Shown one piece after another: positions 1-12,930 of a DNA stretch of 64,000 bases (positions within the stretch are counted from its first letter, which is position 1; every line of letters begins with the position of its first letter). The position numbers and the translations under genes were made by a program. The stretch lies in the NCBI GenBank assembly GCA_006384855.1, contig VCJN01002769.1:434001-498000 (forward strand). The letters run 5' to 3'. The notes under the pieces were generated by a model. It was given only the letters and a program-made list of their open reading frames with translations, was not told the DNA's origin and did no database searches. This DNA is from Tetraselmis striata. Lineage: Eukaryota; Chlorophyta; Chlorodendrophyceae; Chlorodendrales; Chlorodendraceae.

Positions 1-50
1 ACACACACACACACACATACACACACCACTCACACACACTCACACATCGC
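1..50. repeat. (AC)n microsatellite
   Basis: Alternating AC/CA with a few interruptions fills the first ~45-50 bases. From here to 408 no exon was recognised. Because the first exon at 409 starts in mid-codon, this stretch is most simply an upstream intron of the cyclase gene. Confidence 0.8.
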
Positions 51-408
51 GACCCCACGAACCTCTATGCAACTGGCGGCAACCTTCCACGCGGCACGTC
101 TTGCACAGTCAAAGCGATATAGGGCATGCGCAGAGGTAGTTGTGTTGCAATTGATTGATGATGGGGGTGTATGGCGGTATGGCTGGGGGTGGGGGTGGGG
201 CGAGAATCTCATCGCTGGCCATACGCATGGGCATGGCGCGGATAAAGCATCACCACATCCGGGTTGGCTGTACAATTGCGGCCTCGTGGTATGTTTTAGT
301 CGGGTTTTGGGTGTGTGCAGTGTGCGCTCCCAACTCGCAAGAGAGGATGGCAAGTAGCTGGCTCGGCGCGCAGCTCAACTAAGCTTGACCTGCTTGGTGT
401 GCTCGCAG

Positions 409-3400
409 ATGTGGTGAACACCAGCGCACGGCTTGCGGTGGCGGCCAGCAAGCAGGGATGCGACATGCTGTGCACGCAGGTCGTGGCCCAGGCAGCGGCG
501 CGCGAGGTGCTGGTCAGCGGGCTGGAGCTCAGCCACGCGGGCGACCTCAAGTTGAAGGGCATGCGCAACACGGAGCCGGTCTACGTCCCGGTGGCGGTGC
601 CGCCCGCCACGGCGCGCCGCACCCTGATGGCGCTGCAGGTGGAGGAGATGGCGGTGCGGCGGCCGGAGCTGAGTGAGCTGATGGGGCTGCTGGATGGGAG
701 CGCGGGGGCGGCGGTGCGTGGCGCGGCGGTCGAGGGGCCCGCGGGCATGGGCAAGACGGCGCTGCTGGAGGTGTTTGCGCACATAGCGGCGGAGCGGCGC
801 AGTCGCGGCGAGCTCGTGTACCGCAGCGTGCTGCACATGCGCGGGACGGAGGGCACGCTGGAGCCGCTGCATGCGGCCCGCCGCATCCTGAAGAGCCTGC
901 TGGAGCTGGAGGTGAAGGAGGACATTGCGGAGGAGGCGCAGTGGCTCGAGGTACCCCAACCCCCCCTCCCCAGGCCGCGCCGTGGCCGCTTGTGGTGCTG
1001 TTGATGGCGCTAGTGACGACGCTCCTGGGCGTTGTGGGTCAGTTCTGAAGTGTGTCTGCCAGCCAGCGAGTCATCACACCCATCCTACCTTCGATCTGGG
1101 GCGCGGGGCCAAGTACTCGTGGATGACGTACCGCACTGAATTCTGGCTGTGAACCTTTAAGTCGCGGGCTGAGCGCAGTGTGCCATTTCCGCAGGGAGGC
1201 TTCCCCCTCGCCGATGATAGCTCCCTGCCGCCGTTGATGCGGCCGTACCGGCTGCGGCTGGCGGAGCTGCGGCAGAAAGGCCCCGCGGAGGCGCCCTACC
1301 TGCTGCCCGCCCTCCTCACCGACATCATCTGGGGCGCGCTGCTGGCGCAGCCGATGGTGCTGCTGCTGGACGACGTGCCTGTGTTTGACGAGGAGTCATC
1401 TGCGGTGGTGGAGGCGCTGCTGTGGCGCGCGTGCCAGGCGCCTAGCCTGCAGGAGCAGCAAGCCCCCAGCGTGGTGGTGGCCACCTCCAGGGCGCCCCTG
1501 CAGTATGACGACTGCCCCGGCCTCACGCGAACGGTGCTGGCGCCACTGTCAGACGAGGCGGTGGAGGCCATTGCATGCAAGTCGCTGCAGTGTGACACCC
1601 TGGCGCCGGTCATCCGGGAGGCAGTCCTCAGTGCGCCCCCCCCCCCCCCCCCCCCCCCACGCACGCGACCCCCTTACTGCCTGCAAGGCAAGTACCGCAC
1701 CCCCACAAGCACTGCTTCACCGCTGCCAGATGTACCTCGCTCATACCAACAGTCCGTTCTATTGGACCATCAGCAGCTCCTGGGGCCGAACCGGGGTGTG
1801 TGATGGCTGTCATCCCTTTGGCACTGGTTAGGCAGCTAGTAGAGCACCTATATTTTCATGTAGATACATACTTAAACGGGTTGACTTCTTAGGTACAAGT
1901 ATGACTGAATTGAGATTTGTGCGCTGTTGTTTACCGGTGCCTCGAGGCGGTGCTCAGTGAGACCATGACCACGCGCACAAACTCACCACTATATTACGAT
2001 GCAAGTGAGGCAACTAGGAATCGAATGTGATAGAAGAGAGCAGAGTAGAATGTAATGGAATAGAGTATAATAGACCAGAAGATGTCCTGCTAATTTGGCT
2101 TTTCTTGAAGGATAACTGAGAGATACATGTTAGTAGTATTGCGAATCCATCTTAGACTGCACTAAGGACATTCTTCGATCGGGTATCGCCCATTTTCGTG
2201 AAAATAGTTACATGGGTGGGTTAAATAGATGGCAATACGGGAATGCAGAACTGCACAGGGATGAGATTACATAGCGGTTACTCACGTATCGAGCCGTAGT
2301 CCCTCCTCTAACCGGTATTAGTAATGTATTATACCAGTATTGTTTGCAATTTACGGTCACACCAGCAATGCTTATCCTATATCTATCACGAGTATCGTCG
2401 TATCTTACGGTACCTGCTTGGTTGCGTATCGATATTCCTATGATACTGCTTGGACAAGTACGTAACAAGCGGAAGGATTATTGCATGACAGTACCCGTAC
2501 CAACAATCTACAATCACTTGCACCATGGCGCCCTATATAAATACCGGGCGGTAACACGCCCATTCAGTGTGCGGCTGACCGCACACCCGACTGGTATGCC
2601 CCGTGTGGCCCGGCCGGCCGCGTGGCGCAATATCCGTATACCCCGGAAACCACCCGAATAGGATAGCTCTCGGTCCCCGCTACGGCGGGGGGTTGGCGCG
2701 TCGCCACCCGCAGAGCCGCCATTTGTCGCCAGATCCACCAGGTCAACGCACCCAACACAGACAAACACGCCTGAGTATGGACGGCGACGCCACCCAAGCC
2801 GTCCCCACCGGCCCGCAGCAACGCCAACCTGCGTCTAGCGGCCGCGGGCGAGCTGGGGGGCGCGGCTCCGGCGATGGAGGTGGCGGGCGCGTCGGCGGCG
2901 GAGGTGGCGGCCGCGGCCGCGCTGGAGGCAGGGGAAAATCGCAGCCGCATAAAGAGCGGCCAAATACGACCGTCAGACGCGCCATAGCCACATACCAGAA
3001 GCCATACCCACATACCAGGACTTGCTGGAGTTAGGGAGGTGAGGCAGGTGCCTGTTACAGACGGCGTAGGGGCTGTTGACCGCCCAGGGGCCGAGACGTG
3101 TCGTGGATGGCCGGTTCTGGACCGTCCCCCCCGGATCGCCGCCGGCCAAGCTCCATCTGCCTCACGCAGCACCTCCCCGACTGCTGACTAGCCCGCGGGG
3201 TGCTGGCGAGGCCCGTCCGGGCCTCGCTGACCCCTCCGGACACCGGGCAATAGCAGCTGGAGGCATTGACGGAACAGTCTCGAGGGGAAGCAGAGAAATG
3301 ACTGGATCTGGGGTTAGGACTCGCATGAAATCGCTTGAATGCGTAATTAATCCGGGCATATTCCATAGTTTGTTTTGACCGTCCGGAAGGCGGGTGTGGC

Positions 3401-6400
3401 CCTGGTATTTATTTGCGGCGCCGTGGTTTAATCAGCAATTTATCATCTGCAGCATCCGCAGGTTCTGCATACCGGTACTACCCGTAGCGACCAGACATGA
3501 ATGATATCACGATCACATTGAATCAGTTCGTTCCGATTGAACTTTTGCAATACCCATTTACAGGAGTACAGCAGTCCACGGATAATAGCGGCAGGGTTCG
3601 ATTCTTGGCCGATATACTTCGGGCCAATATCGTCCCGGCGTGTCGAATGAATGTGGGTTCGAATGAGGCAATGGTCTACTGGCTATGCCAGACCTACGAC
3701 TGCAGTTGCCGCAAGAGGTCAAGTGCTGGGGCGGCTTCGGCGATGTCCCGGGGCGAACTTTACTTTCTCTTTTAATAGCGGCAGAACATAATTGTAAATC
3801 GCTGGGAGCCTGGCAAAAACCGGCCAGGGCAGGCACCGCCATTTCAAGTATCTGCCACCTATGCGCTAGTAGATTATATATTGTCATCGCCACCACCGCC
3901 ATGGATTGCATCGCGTGCAAGGCAAGCGCATGACAAGCACGCCTACAGGTGAAGACTCGATGTAAATCAGAACACTGCGAATGGGTACCTGCCCTGCCCG
4001 CCAGCGGTCAAACGTAGGCGAAAGAAGAGCGGATCTATAGTGAATGTTCCTATAGGTTGGATACGAGCCCAATTTGAGGCTTATAGTAAGGGTTGTTACT
4101 GGTGCCACAGCACCCATGTAAAGTGGTTGGTAAATGTTCGATCGGCGGGTGTTTTCAGCCTGGATGTTGGAATTTCCAGTTGACCCCCCCACCACCCCCC
4201 CCCCCCCCCCCAACCTGCATCGGCGCAGGACGTGCGGAGGGCGTGCCCATGTACGCGGTGGAGGCCTGCCAGTGGCTGCGGCGGAACGGGCTGGAGGCAG
4301 GAGGGCAGCCGACGGCCAAGGCAGCGGGGCGTGACCTGCAGGCCGCCATCCCCCCGAGCCACCGCAACATGACGCAGAGCCTGATCGACCATCTGCCGCC
4401 CGGGCCGGGCGTGGTGCTGCGCTGCGCGGCGGTGCTGGGCACGCGCTTCGCGGGGGACCTGCTGGCGGAGCTGGTGCCGCCGGGGCTGGTGGGACCCGGG
4501 GGCGCAACACTCCAGGCGTTGCTGGCGGTGCTGGAGGGGCTGCACCTGCTGCGCTGCGGCGCGCACAGCCCCTGGGAGCAGGCCCGCCAGCACGACGACC
4601 GCCGCGCACTCTGGGCGTTCACTCAGCCGCGTCAGCAGGAGGTGGTTTATGCCAGCATGTCGCACGCCTTCCGGCGCGGGCGGCACCGTCGCGCCGCGGC
4701 CATCCTGGCGGCACAGGCGGCTGCGTACGAGGACGGCACCAGCTGCGGCGCCACTCGGATGGCGCTGCTGAAGGAGCGGGCCTGGCACTGCGAGCGCGTG
4801 GTGCTCGGCTTTGCCGAGGGCAAGCAGCGCGCCAAGCCGGAGGACGTGGACGCGCTGGTGGAGGCGCTCGAAGCCGCTGCCAACGCGTGCCACACAATGG
4901 GCAACTTCTCCGAGGCCACTGCTTACCAGGTACCCCTCTCCCTCCCTTCCTCTGTCTCTCCCATCCCTCATCACACCATCCGCCTGTTTCCATAATCTGG
5001 CTAAAAAAACCTTCACATCAATGCCTCATCTCTGCAGCCAAGCTCCATTCCTTGAAAGATTGCTCTGCTTACGGTACAAGGTACATCGGTGTGTTCGGTG
5101 TAGTGGCATTGAGAACATTACGAGGCATGCACTAAAACCCTAAAACGAGCCATGCCAAAGAACGCCAAAGAATGGCGTGTGGACTCGTGTGAGTGCTCTT
5201 TCGATGTTGCGAACGGCTGACGTACCATTCGGCATGTATATTACGGATATGCAGAGAAATATGCATATCCGTAATGCAGGAAAAAATCCCACGCCCCAAG
5301 TCTCTCTGCCGCTTGGAGCTGACTCAATTCTACTCAATATATACCTCATGCTCAAGGGTGTGTAGCATTTATAACAGAATGATTTCTTTCATATCTCGTG
5401 TGTGTGTTTCTTGCACGTTCAATTGCACTGATAGAATATCAAGAAGAGTGGATGCTCTCACAATGCTGCATAAACCCTCAACCCCGGACTTAGCGGTTCT
5501 TCTTGGAGGGGGTTGGGAGTCTGTGGATGAAGCGGTCTGGTAGTTGGCGGAGCCTTTTGTCCAGGCCGGGCTGCGTCCTCGGTCACAGAATGTGGGGGCA
5601 CGGAAGGAATAGGACCGAAGAAGCGGTGGCATGCTGTCTGCCATTTACTTATGGCTACTGGTGTTGCTCAAGGATGGTAAGGAGGGGTGTTGCTTGTACT
5701 TTTACTGCACTAGCTACGTCATGTGACGCGCCGCCCTGTGTATGCTGCCAATGCAGGGCCGGCTATGCAGCGTCCTGCAGCGCGCTACGGGCTCTCTGCC
5801 GGAGAGTACTCCGGAGCAGCTGAGCACCAAGCTGGAGGTCATCCAGAAGCTGGCGCAATCCACCCTCCTGGATTGCACGCACACGGATTTGTCCAGCGCA
5901 AACATCGAGGCCAAGTGCGGGCCGCTTTCCTCCCCTTGTCCCTTTCCCACACTCTCTTCTTCAGCATTAACTAGCACATGCTTGACGGAAGTATGTTCAT
6001 CATTGTCGTTGTCCTTGTCAGCAGCTGCATCAATAGTATCGCAAGTATATTGTCAGTCTAGCCGCTCTAGGCAATAGTAAGCCCCCCTTGTAGCTACTAG
6101 TTGTAGCTACTCCTTTATTTACTTCTCATAAGTAAGCGCCATCATCATCCCCATGGCCTGGCGGCCGTGTGCATCACTCAAGGGGGGGAACATGATGCCA
6201 TGTATAACTATGTGAGTCGTCCGTGCGCGAGTACACGCAACAACACACTACTATCATGTCACGCGGTACCTTTTCAGCGCACATCCTCTGAATCGTAGAA
6301 ATTTTCCTGCTTGCACGTGTACATGAAAACCCCCAATGATGACATGATTTGTTGGCGCGGAGTGCAACCACAACCACAAGCAGCAGCGGTAGCTCTGCAC

Positions 6401-8825
6401 CCAGTTCATTCAAATTTCCATGCGATCCATGCGAATGCCGGTGTTGACGGCGGATCGCCACTAAAGGCATTCCAATTACGGCTTGGCTGGTGTGGCGTTT
6501 GCGTATATTTGACTATGGAGGGAACAGGTCAGGCTCATACACTGTGTGGAGAGGGTCTAGATTTTCACATTTTACCTCATCTTAGTTCATGTTTGTCAAG
6601 TTCAATGCTCTCGGCTCAGCGGCTGCCCGCGCGTCTGCTATTACAGGTGCCTGGACCTGCAGCTGAGGGAAGATAGCCTGCTGGGGGCGCTGGAACGGCT
6701 GCCGAACATACTATTGAAGAGCGTCCAAGATGGCGGAGAATCTAGCGAGGATTCCGAGGGCGGCGGCTCGAGCGACGCCATCCCGCGGCATCGCCAGCAT
6801 GCGTTGAACCAGCAGGTGACGAAAGTCCTGCTGGCGTTTATCTCGGGCCACGGCCTGCTGCCGGCCAGCATGACCGCCGAGCACGAGGCCACCATGCTCG
6901 AGACTGCCGGGGCGGGGCTGTCGCTCCCGGAACGCGCGTTTCTTGGCGCGCACCTCGTGGTGGGCAACCGCAACAGCCTGCCGCCGCCCCGGCTGGCGAC
7001 GCTGGCTGAGGCAGCCCTGGACGCGTTCGACGGCGCCGGACGCCCGCGTCATATGGTGTCGATCGCGGGCGCGCCCATCGTGACGCCCATCTACATCGGC
7101 ATGTCGCTTGGGAAGCTCGCGAGCGGCCACCTCGGCGACAGCTGCGAGGCGCGCATAGACTCGGACCTACCGAGCCTCGGCGTGTACTCGCCCCTGCTGC
7201 TTAGTGGCCTGGAGATGGCGGAGATGGCCTGCGACTGGCTGCACTCGCGCCGCGTTCGCGTCGTACACAATCGACAGATCACAGCCGCAGAGCGTATCGA
7301 AACGGTGCCCCCCCCCCCCCCCCCCCCCCCACCCCCTCTTTCCCCTTCACACACCAGAACTGCGCAGAAATAACTTTAGACTGTGAGTGCAAATCTCGAT
7401 CTTCTCGACTCCACTGATATTGCACTGTTTTACTTGATTCCTGCTTGAATGGCATTTAAGTTGACAAACTTGCGTCATACTGAGCTGCCAGCAGCATTCA
7501 GTTTTTTTAGATGATATTATTGGCAAATCTCGGTCTTTTCGATTACTAATGTTGCGCTGTTTTAATTGAATCCTGCTTGATTGGTAAATATATCTTCACA
7601 AACTTGCTTGATACAGTACTGCCAGCAGTATTCAGTTTTATTATGACGATGATATAATCATAAAGTCTTTCCCTTGTATTAACGAGACGCAAATATCTGA
7701 TTGTAGGGAGAATTTCATCCCGCCGCTGTAACGACGATTATCGATTGAAAGCAAATATCACTACATCTGCATCCGCAAGCGCGACCGCTCAGTCCCCGCT
7801 ATTGCACTCACCGATTGCCGTCGTGACTTGCGCAGGGTAAGGACAAGCAGCAGTTGCAGAGCACGCTACTTGACGCCTGGGATGCGCTGCACCCGCGCAT
7901 GCCGTACATGCTCGAGGACCGCCGCCTATCTGCGGACGACGTGGAGACTTGCGTCGCGAAGAGCATAACGGCATTCTGGGAGCGGCTGATCGGAGCGGCG
8001 ATTGAGCTGGCAGAGCCATCCGGCTTCCAGGGCCTCCGAATAACCTGCCTCGCGCGCCACATCGAGTACGTCGTCGGCCGACTGCTGACGGTATCGAGTG
8101 ACGACAGCGATGCTGGTCGACCCCTGAGTATCCTCGGCTGGGAATTGCTGGCGCGCGCGGAGCGGCTGCTGTCGAGTGTCATTTCTATCTGGGAGGCCAA
8201 GCTTCTCAACGTATACGGCAGCGCCACGCACGTCGCCTCCGCGCTGCTGATGGCACGCGCCATGCTGCACTGGTGCCAGTGGGAACTGCATGCTACCGGG
8301 CGCAGGTCGCAGAGCCCCGAACCGGCGGCCGTCAGCCTGGGCATTGTGGGCGTCGTCGAGCCGGTTCGAGACGGGGCGCCGACCAGCATCGGCCTTCCTG
8401 CTGTGGTTTCCTGCCTGCTGCTCGCGCAGCGCGTGTCGGCAGAGGCTGGCGAGGTGCTGACCGTTTGCGTTCCCGCCACGCTTTGGCTCACGCGTATATT
8501 GGCGGGGTATCACCGCCGCATGCGATCAGCCGTCCCTGGGGACGACTCAGCCGCCAGGTGTTTTGTGCCTGAGCGACTACCCGGATGCGACCCGGAGCGC
8601 GCAGAGTCGATAGTCGCCGTCCGCAACTTGCGCTTCGGCAGCGCAGACGCGATCACCGTCGCTCTGCATCACTTGGACGACGTCGCCGCCATGATCACCG
8701 TGCGAGGCTGCTCACTTGATCTGCAGGCCGTGCGCAGCGAAGATGACGTTGCCCTCTCAGAGAGTGTGTGGGAGATGGCGGGCTTGCGGCGATGGCTCGT
8801 CGAGCAGCTCGCTGCCGACGACTGA
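409..8825 (+). CDS. Class III nucleotidyl cyclase with P-loop ATPase region, soluble adenylyl cyclase-like (3' part)
   Basis: Six exons join in frame: 409-950, 1195-1630, 4229-4929, 5757-5914, 6647-7304 and 7836-8825 (TGA), about 1,160 residues; the 5' part is outside the window. The first exon opens with VVNTSARL, the end of a class III cyclase catalytic domain: the Asn and Arg spaced N-x3-R are the ribose-positioning and transition-state residues of the family. LKLKG and PVYVPV, typical of the domain end, follow. Next come a Walker A motif (GPAGMGKT, near 745-770) and a Walker B-like MVLLLDDV in exon 2. Cyclase followed by a signalling ATPase and a long helical C-terminus is the layout of soluble adenylyl cyclase (ADCY10), which makes cAMP, often in cilia. 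Substrate (ATP or GTP) cannot be told because the purine-specifying residues lie upstream. Poly(C) runs follow the donors at 1631 and 7305 and precede the acceptor at 4228. Catalytic identity is strong; the last three exons match nothing I recognise. Confidence 0.8.
1631..4228 (+). other. Long intron 2 of the cyclase gene
   Basis: This 2.6-kb intron is far longer than the neighbouring ones. Donor GTGCG is followed at once by 23 C (1636-1658), and 17 C (4195-4211) stand just before the acceptor CAG at 4226-4228. The phase fits: one base from exon 2 plus two from exon 3 give Arg, followed by AEGVPMYAVE. No recognisable gene or complete transposon lies between. Short open frames (for example 3497-3775 +) have no family resemblance. 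The interior is less GC-rich than the exons. Confidence 0.7.
7389..7657. repeat. Imperfect tandem duplication in cyclase intron 5
   Basis: Two copies of a ~134-bp unit lie head to tail, 7389-7522 and 7523-7657. Both start with GCAAATCTCG and both carry TCCTGCTTGA and a GCCAGCAG-ATTCAG block. Divergence is obvious but the order of blocks is kept. The copies are intronic and carry no open frame. Confidence 0.6.
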
Positions 8826-9083
8826 CCGTCAGCTCGGTGTCCATACTAATATGACAAATAAAAGGGCAATGCTGTCAGACATGAGGGCCACTGCGGCGCT
8901 GTGCGACTGCATGTCGGTAGGCTGCGGCCGGCGACCTAGGCAAGGCGGGCGCCTTGTCTGTACAGGGCGCCTCTGTGAAAATAGGAACCTTCATAGTGAT
9001 ATGCTAGTATAGGCTTCATTAAAACAAATTGATTGCCTGAGTTCATCACACGATACATCTGGTCTATTTAGACCAATCTATTA

Positions 9084-9088
9084 TGTAA
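9084..9088 (+). promoter_or_regulatory. Candidate TGTAA poly(A) signal of the cyclase gene
   Basis: TGTAA lies 259 nt past the stop at 8823-8825. TGTAA is the usual green-algal poly(A) signal. An AATAAA at about 8856 is a less likely alternative in this lineage. Confidence 0.4.
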
Positions 9089-10530
9089 CAGCAATTCGAG
9101 CATTTTCAAATGTGACAGTTATTTCTTGGCCTGCCTGTAACTAGTATCACTGGTACTCGTGGAACGAAAGACAAAACCCCGAAGGGCCTCTGTAGCGGTG
9201 CCGCAAAGGTCCCACCACTATGACACCACAACACGCTCCGTGCAGCTGGCTCCGTGACTCATGTGGTGCAACGTTAGAATTTAAAATTTGTCACAACTCG
9301 AGAAGTTTTCGCCTTTTAAACAAGCTGTCTTTACCCCGCATCAGGGAAGTGCCCGCCCCGCACCTGACCAACCCGCATTTCGGGTCCGCTGAGAGCGTAG
9401 GGCGGGGCCTCTGTAGGCCACGTGGCTGTGTTGCAGTACCCTGTACAGTGGTACTAATTACTATCATGAATGGACGCGTCCACGCTTGGTGTTTCTTACG
9501 GGGGTGTTTAGATGGGTTTTTTCGCACATGGCGCCAGCCTACAGCAGCCCACAGAAATCTCTGCGTGTTTTTATGGCCATGATTTGGGTTTGGTCGCTTC
9601 TAGTCGGTAAACCCACGCATAGTCTACGCCGTTGCAGCCATTGCGAGGATAACCATGAAAGAGCGTGCACATGGTGTGCTAGGGCCAATGGACGGCGCGT
9701 GTGGTGCGCGCAGCGCCTGTTATGCGGCACTACTAGTATAACAAGTGTTGCACGGCCGGGCTGTGAACGGCTTGAGCGCACGGCACGCCGACAGTTGGAC
9801 ATAAAGAACCGTGTTTTTCTCCCATGGTCGCCGAGATACATGTGTTGGCCACCCACCCCATGCCGCGCGGCGCATGGTTTGGAGTATATGGTCAGCTAGC
9901 GGGCTGCATGCGACGCTCTCAAACAGATTGTTCGCCGTGCAAGAAGCAAGAACATTGCAATCACGTTTCAATTCGCCAGCATCCTAATTTAATAAGGGTC
10001 ACCGGTCACAACCCTGGTTCGAACCCCGCTTATGTCGAGAATTGAATTCTCGCAGGGGGGCGGAATGTACTGTGACAATTCTACGAGTACGAAGAACTCC
10101 GACTTAGTACGTGTGGGTACTAGTAGTCGCTATAATGTGTAGCTGTGACTACATGTGAGGATATATCCTATACCCTCACTAGCCCTAATCACCATAGCAC
10201 AATAGGCGCGTAGCGCGCGCCCGTCAGATGACGGGCTGCGCCCGCGCCCTGTCGGCCACATCGCGTCGCCTGATATATCAGGCACGGCGCGTGTCGGCCT
10301 GTAATCAGACCATCGTACACCATTACTCAGTGGAATAGCACTACTCACCTTCTCCACCACGCGCACCTTTCCTTACAGTTGGTGCTTCTACGCACGCATT
10401 GGATCCGGGTTCGATCCCGCGGAGAAACATATAATATGATATTATATCCCGCAATGTTGGACGACCCGGCCAATGCGGATCGCCACCGAATCCAAGCCGA
10501 AATGTTGCTGGAGGAGGTCCTCCATCCTAT

Positions 10531-10560
<30 letters not shown>
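10531..10560. repeat. Poly(G) run, 30 nt
   Basis: Thirty uninterrupted G, the longest homopolymer in the window, in intergenic DNA. It belongs to the set of 21 C/G runs described in the findings and lies outside any gene model here. Confidence 0.9.
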
Positions 10561-10561
<1 letters not shown>

Positions 10562-12253
10562 GGAGTGTAAGGATATGTACCACACAAATCCCCATGTGGG
10601 TACCCAGTGCCTAGTGCGTTTTGCGCGGTATCCTTACACTACGGGTGTATGTACTGTATAATGCTGCCATGTGGTAAGCGTTGTGGTAACAATTGTTCTA
10701 TGCTGAAAAACACTGGAGACTATCGCCTCTGCACCACCACTACACACCCACCTTTGTTTGTCTTTGAGTCTCTCTCGTGTTGAGACTGCCGCAGATACCA
10801 GAACACGGGGGTAACTTTGACATGCCATGACATTTCGGCGTTTTATCATATTGGGCTGTAAATTAGTGCGATGGGAAGCCCGTAACCGCACGGCAGCATT
10901 ATACAATACACATACCCGTAGTCACAGGTACACATTGTACTAGTACTCACTGGTACTAACTCGTAGTATATAGTATTCGTATAATTGTCGCATATCCCAC
11001 CCAGCCCACTCAATGCGGGTGGGGGCGCATGATGGGGGCGTGTAATGTGCCCTTCCACGCAAGCTCCCAGGCGCGAGGACCCCTTGGATAGGTCTCCACG
11101 TCGCGCGGACCCCGTCATCATTTTGGCGTTCCCCCTTGGACGATGGGTGACATATGTTACAACATGCGCGCAGGCTGTGCAGCAATGGCGACATTGTTGT
11201 TGATGGGGGACGCCCGCGCTTCGCCTACGGTGCGGGCGGTATAAGCATGCACCTGTGGAATCGAAGGCACTGTATGTATGCTATTTTCACCCAGCGAGGC
11301 GCGGCCAACGGCGCTTATCTTGCAGCTTGGAAAATCGTGGGATGATTGGCCCCATCACGACAACGGCATTACTGGCACACTCTCATGGAAGTGCCATGCA
11401 TTGTATCGGTAGCGTGCATGGATTGGGCTCAAGCGCGGTTGTCTTACAGCGCATGCATACGTCCATTCACCATCGGCAGCGCGCGGGCATATGCGACGAT
11501 TGGTAGCTACGCCGCCAACAGGCTGCCCCCTATTCATCGCCCGTTTTTTCTGTGCTTTTAGCCATGTGCCAAACAATGCCATTGCCGAAGAACTTCAATT
11601 CCTAAAGTGCGATAACCGGGAGAAATGGCTGCCTTCTTGGCGTAGGAGGCTTGCATACACTGGGTTACAAGGCTCCATGGCCCCGTGGCCCCATAGCTTG
11701 AGCGCCAAGGCGAGGATACACGCGGGTTTCTATGTGCAAAGACTTATGTGGACTTGTGCATATGTGCCACCCGCACCGGACGTGCACGACGCACGTCCGT
11801 ACAAGCACACGACCAGGTGACCGCCCTTATCTGCGTGTTCCCACCGTTTTTATACCCACGGATCTCGCAGCCTGCACCAGCGCTGCGCTTCGCCGGCAGG
11901 GGCCAAATAGTTGGGCCGCCTAGCCGTCTCCTTGCCATCGGCCCCCGCCTTGAGCTGTTGCCAGCGGTGTACTCGGACGCATCGAGGGTCGGAGGGGAAG
12001 GCGGGGATACATTCCCTTACCTCGCACCGCTGGCTGTATACTCTTCAATCTTGTGCATCCCAACAATGCCAGATCGCCCGACGCGCGGCAAGCACTTGCC
12101 CACGTACGCTCCTGGCCGAGGTCTCCCCCGCCCGAGGGCGGCTTCCTAGGCCCCGTGACCAGTAGGATTTATTACATCTGCCACCGTACAAGGCTGTGTC
12201 GAGTATTGGTGTAGCGCCCTCGTAGTACTCCCAACGATGACCTCGGGGGAACG

Positions 12254-12930
12254 TTGAGAGCCAAGGTCCTCTCCCTCCGCCAACGCCCAACGCCCGCCAA
12301 GTCAACGCAGCCTCCTCTGCCACCCTCCTCACCAAGCACGCCCGACGATGAGCTCCAAAAGAGGCTGGAAGCTAACGCCATCGAAGGCGCGCCGTCCGCG
12401 GTCACAACCATGCGCGCATACTTCCTCGCAGATGAGCGCGGGCTCACGGAAAGGCAAAGCCGGTCCCAACGGGCACCGCGTGAACGCAAGCATCGCGATT
12501 GCCGCCGGACGGATGCACAACCCAAGCTTCCACCCCAGCACCCTAGACATCGAAGCGATGACCGCTGTGCGCCACGGGGGAATAGCAGTGGGCGGCGGAC
12601 AACGTCCATAGAACTGGGAAAACATCACCGAGGAGACCGGCCGCCAGCTCGACGAGCACGACCGAATCCTCGACATGCAACAAGAGTTGTGCGACCACCC
12701 GGACCGCTTGCCGGTCCCGCTGAGTGACCTTCGATGACACCGTGAGCCCAGTGGCCATCCACTTGCATCGATCGATCGTCATCGTGGTCAGGGACCCTTG
12801 CCTCCACATGTCTCTATGCAGCGGCCGCAAGACTACGCGACTGTCATGCGGGATGATGTTGAGCCAGAACATCACGCCTCAAGAGCTGTCAAACCTTACT
12901 GACGGCGAGCTAGCCCCCCTCTTCCTATGA
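12254..12930 (+). pseudogene. Decayed coding-like stretch, unknown
   Basis: Coding-like segments occur in successive frames. One frame reads DDELQKRLEANAIEGAPS; a second, about 12440-12600, reads GKAGPNGHRVNASIAIAAG and then HNPSFHPSTLDIEAM; a third, from about 12610, reads WENITEETGRQLDEHDRIL before a stop. The lack of one open frame and of splice sites at the frame changes points to a frameshifted relic, perhaps of a retroelement Gag-like protein, but I recognise no family. Confidence 0.25.

Noticed and set aside
375-959. Long open frames antisense to the cyclase exons
   Set aside because: GC-rich coding DNA opens frames on the opposite strand. They lack motifs, and the sense frame has clear cyclase and Walker motifs.
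9990-10025. B-box-like GGTTCGAACCCC
   Set aside because: The T-stem does not pair well and no upstream tRNA elements are present.
10349-10427. tRNA-like fold: CGGGTTCGATCCCG T-arm and a CTTCTCC/GGAGAAA acceptor-like stem 79 nt apart
   Set aside because: No A-box, no D-arm and no anticodon stem of proper length. The acceptor pairing has a mismatch at the first position. A lone B-box-like sequence is not enough.
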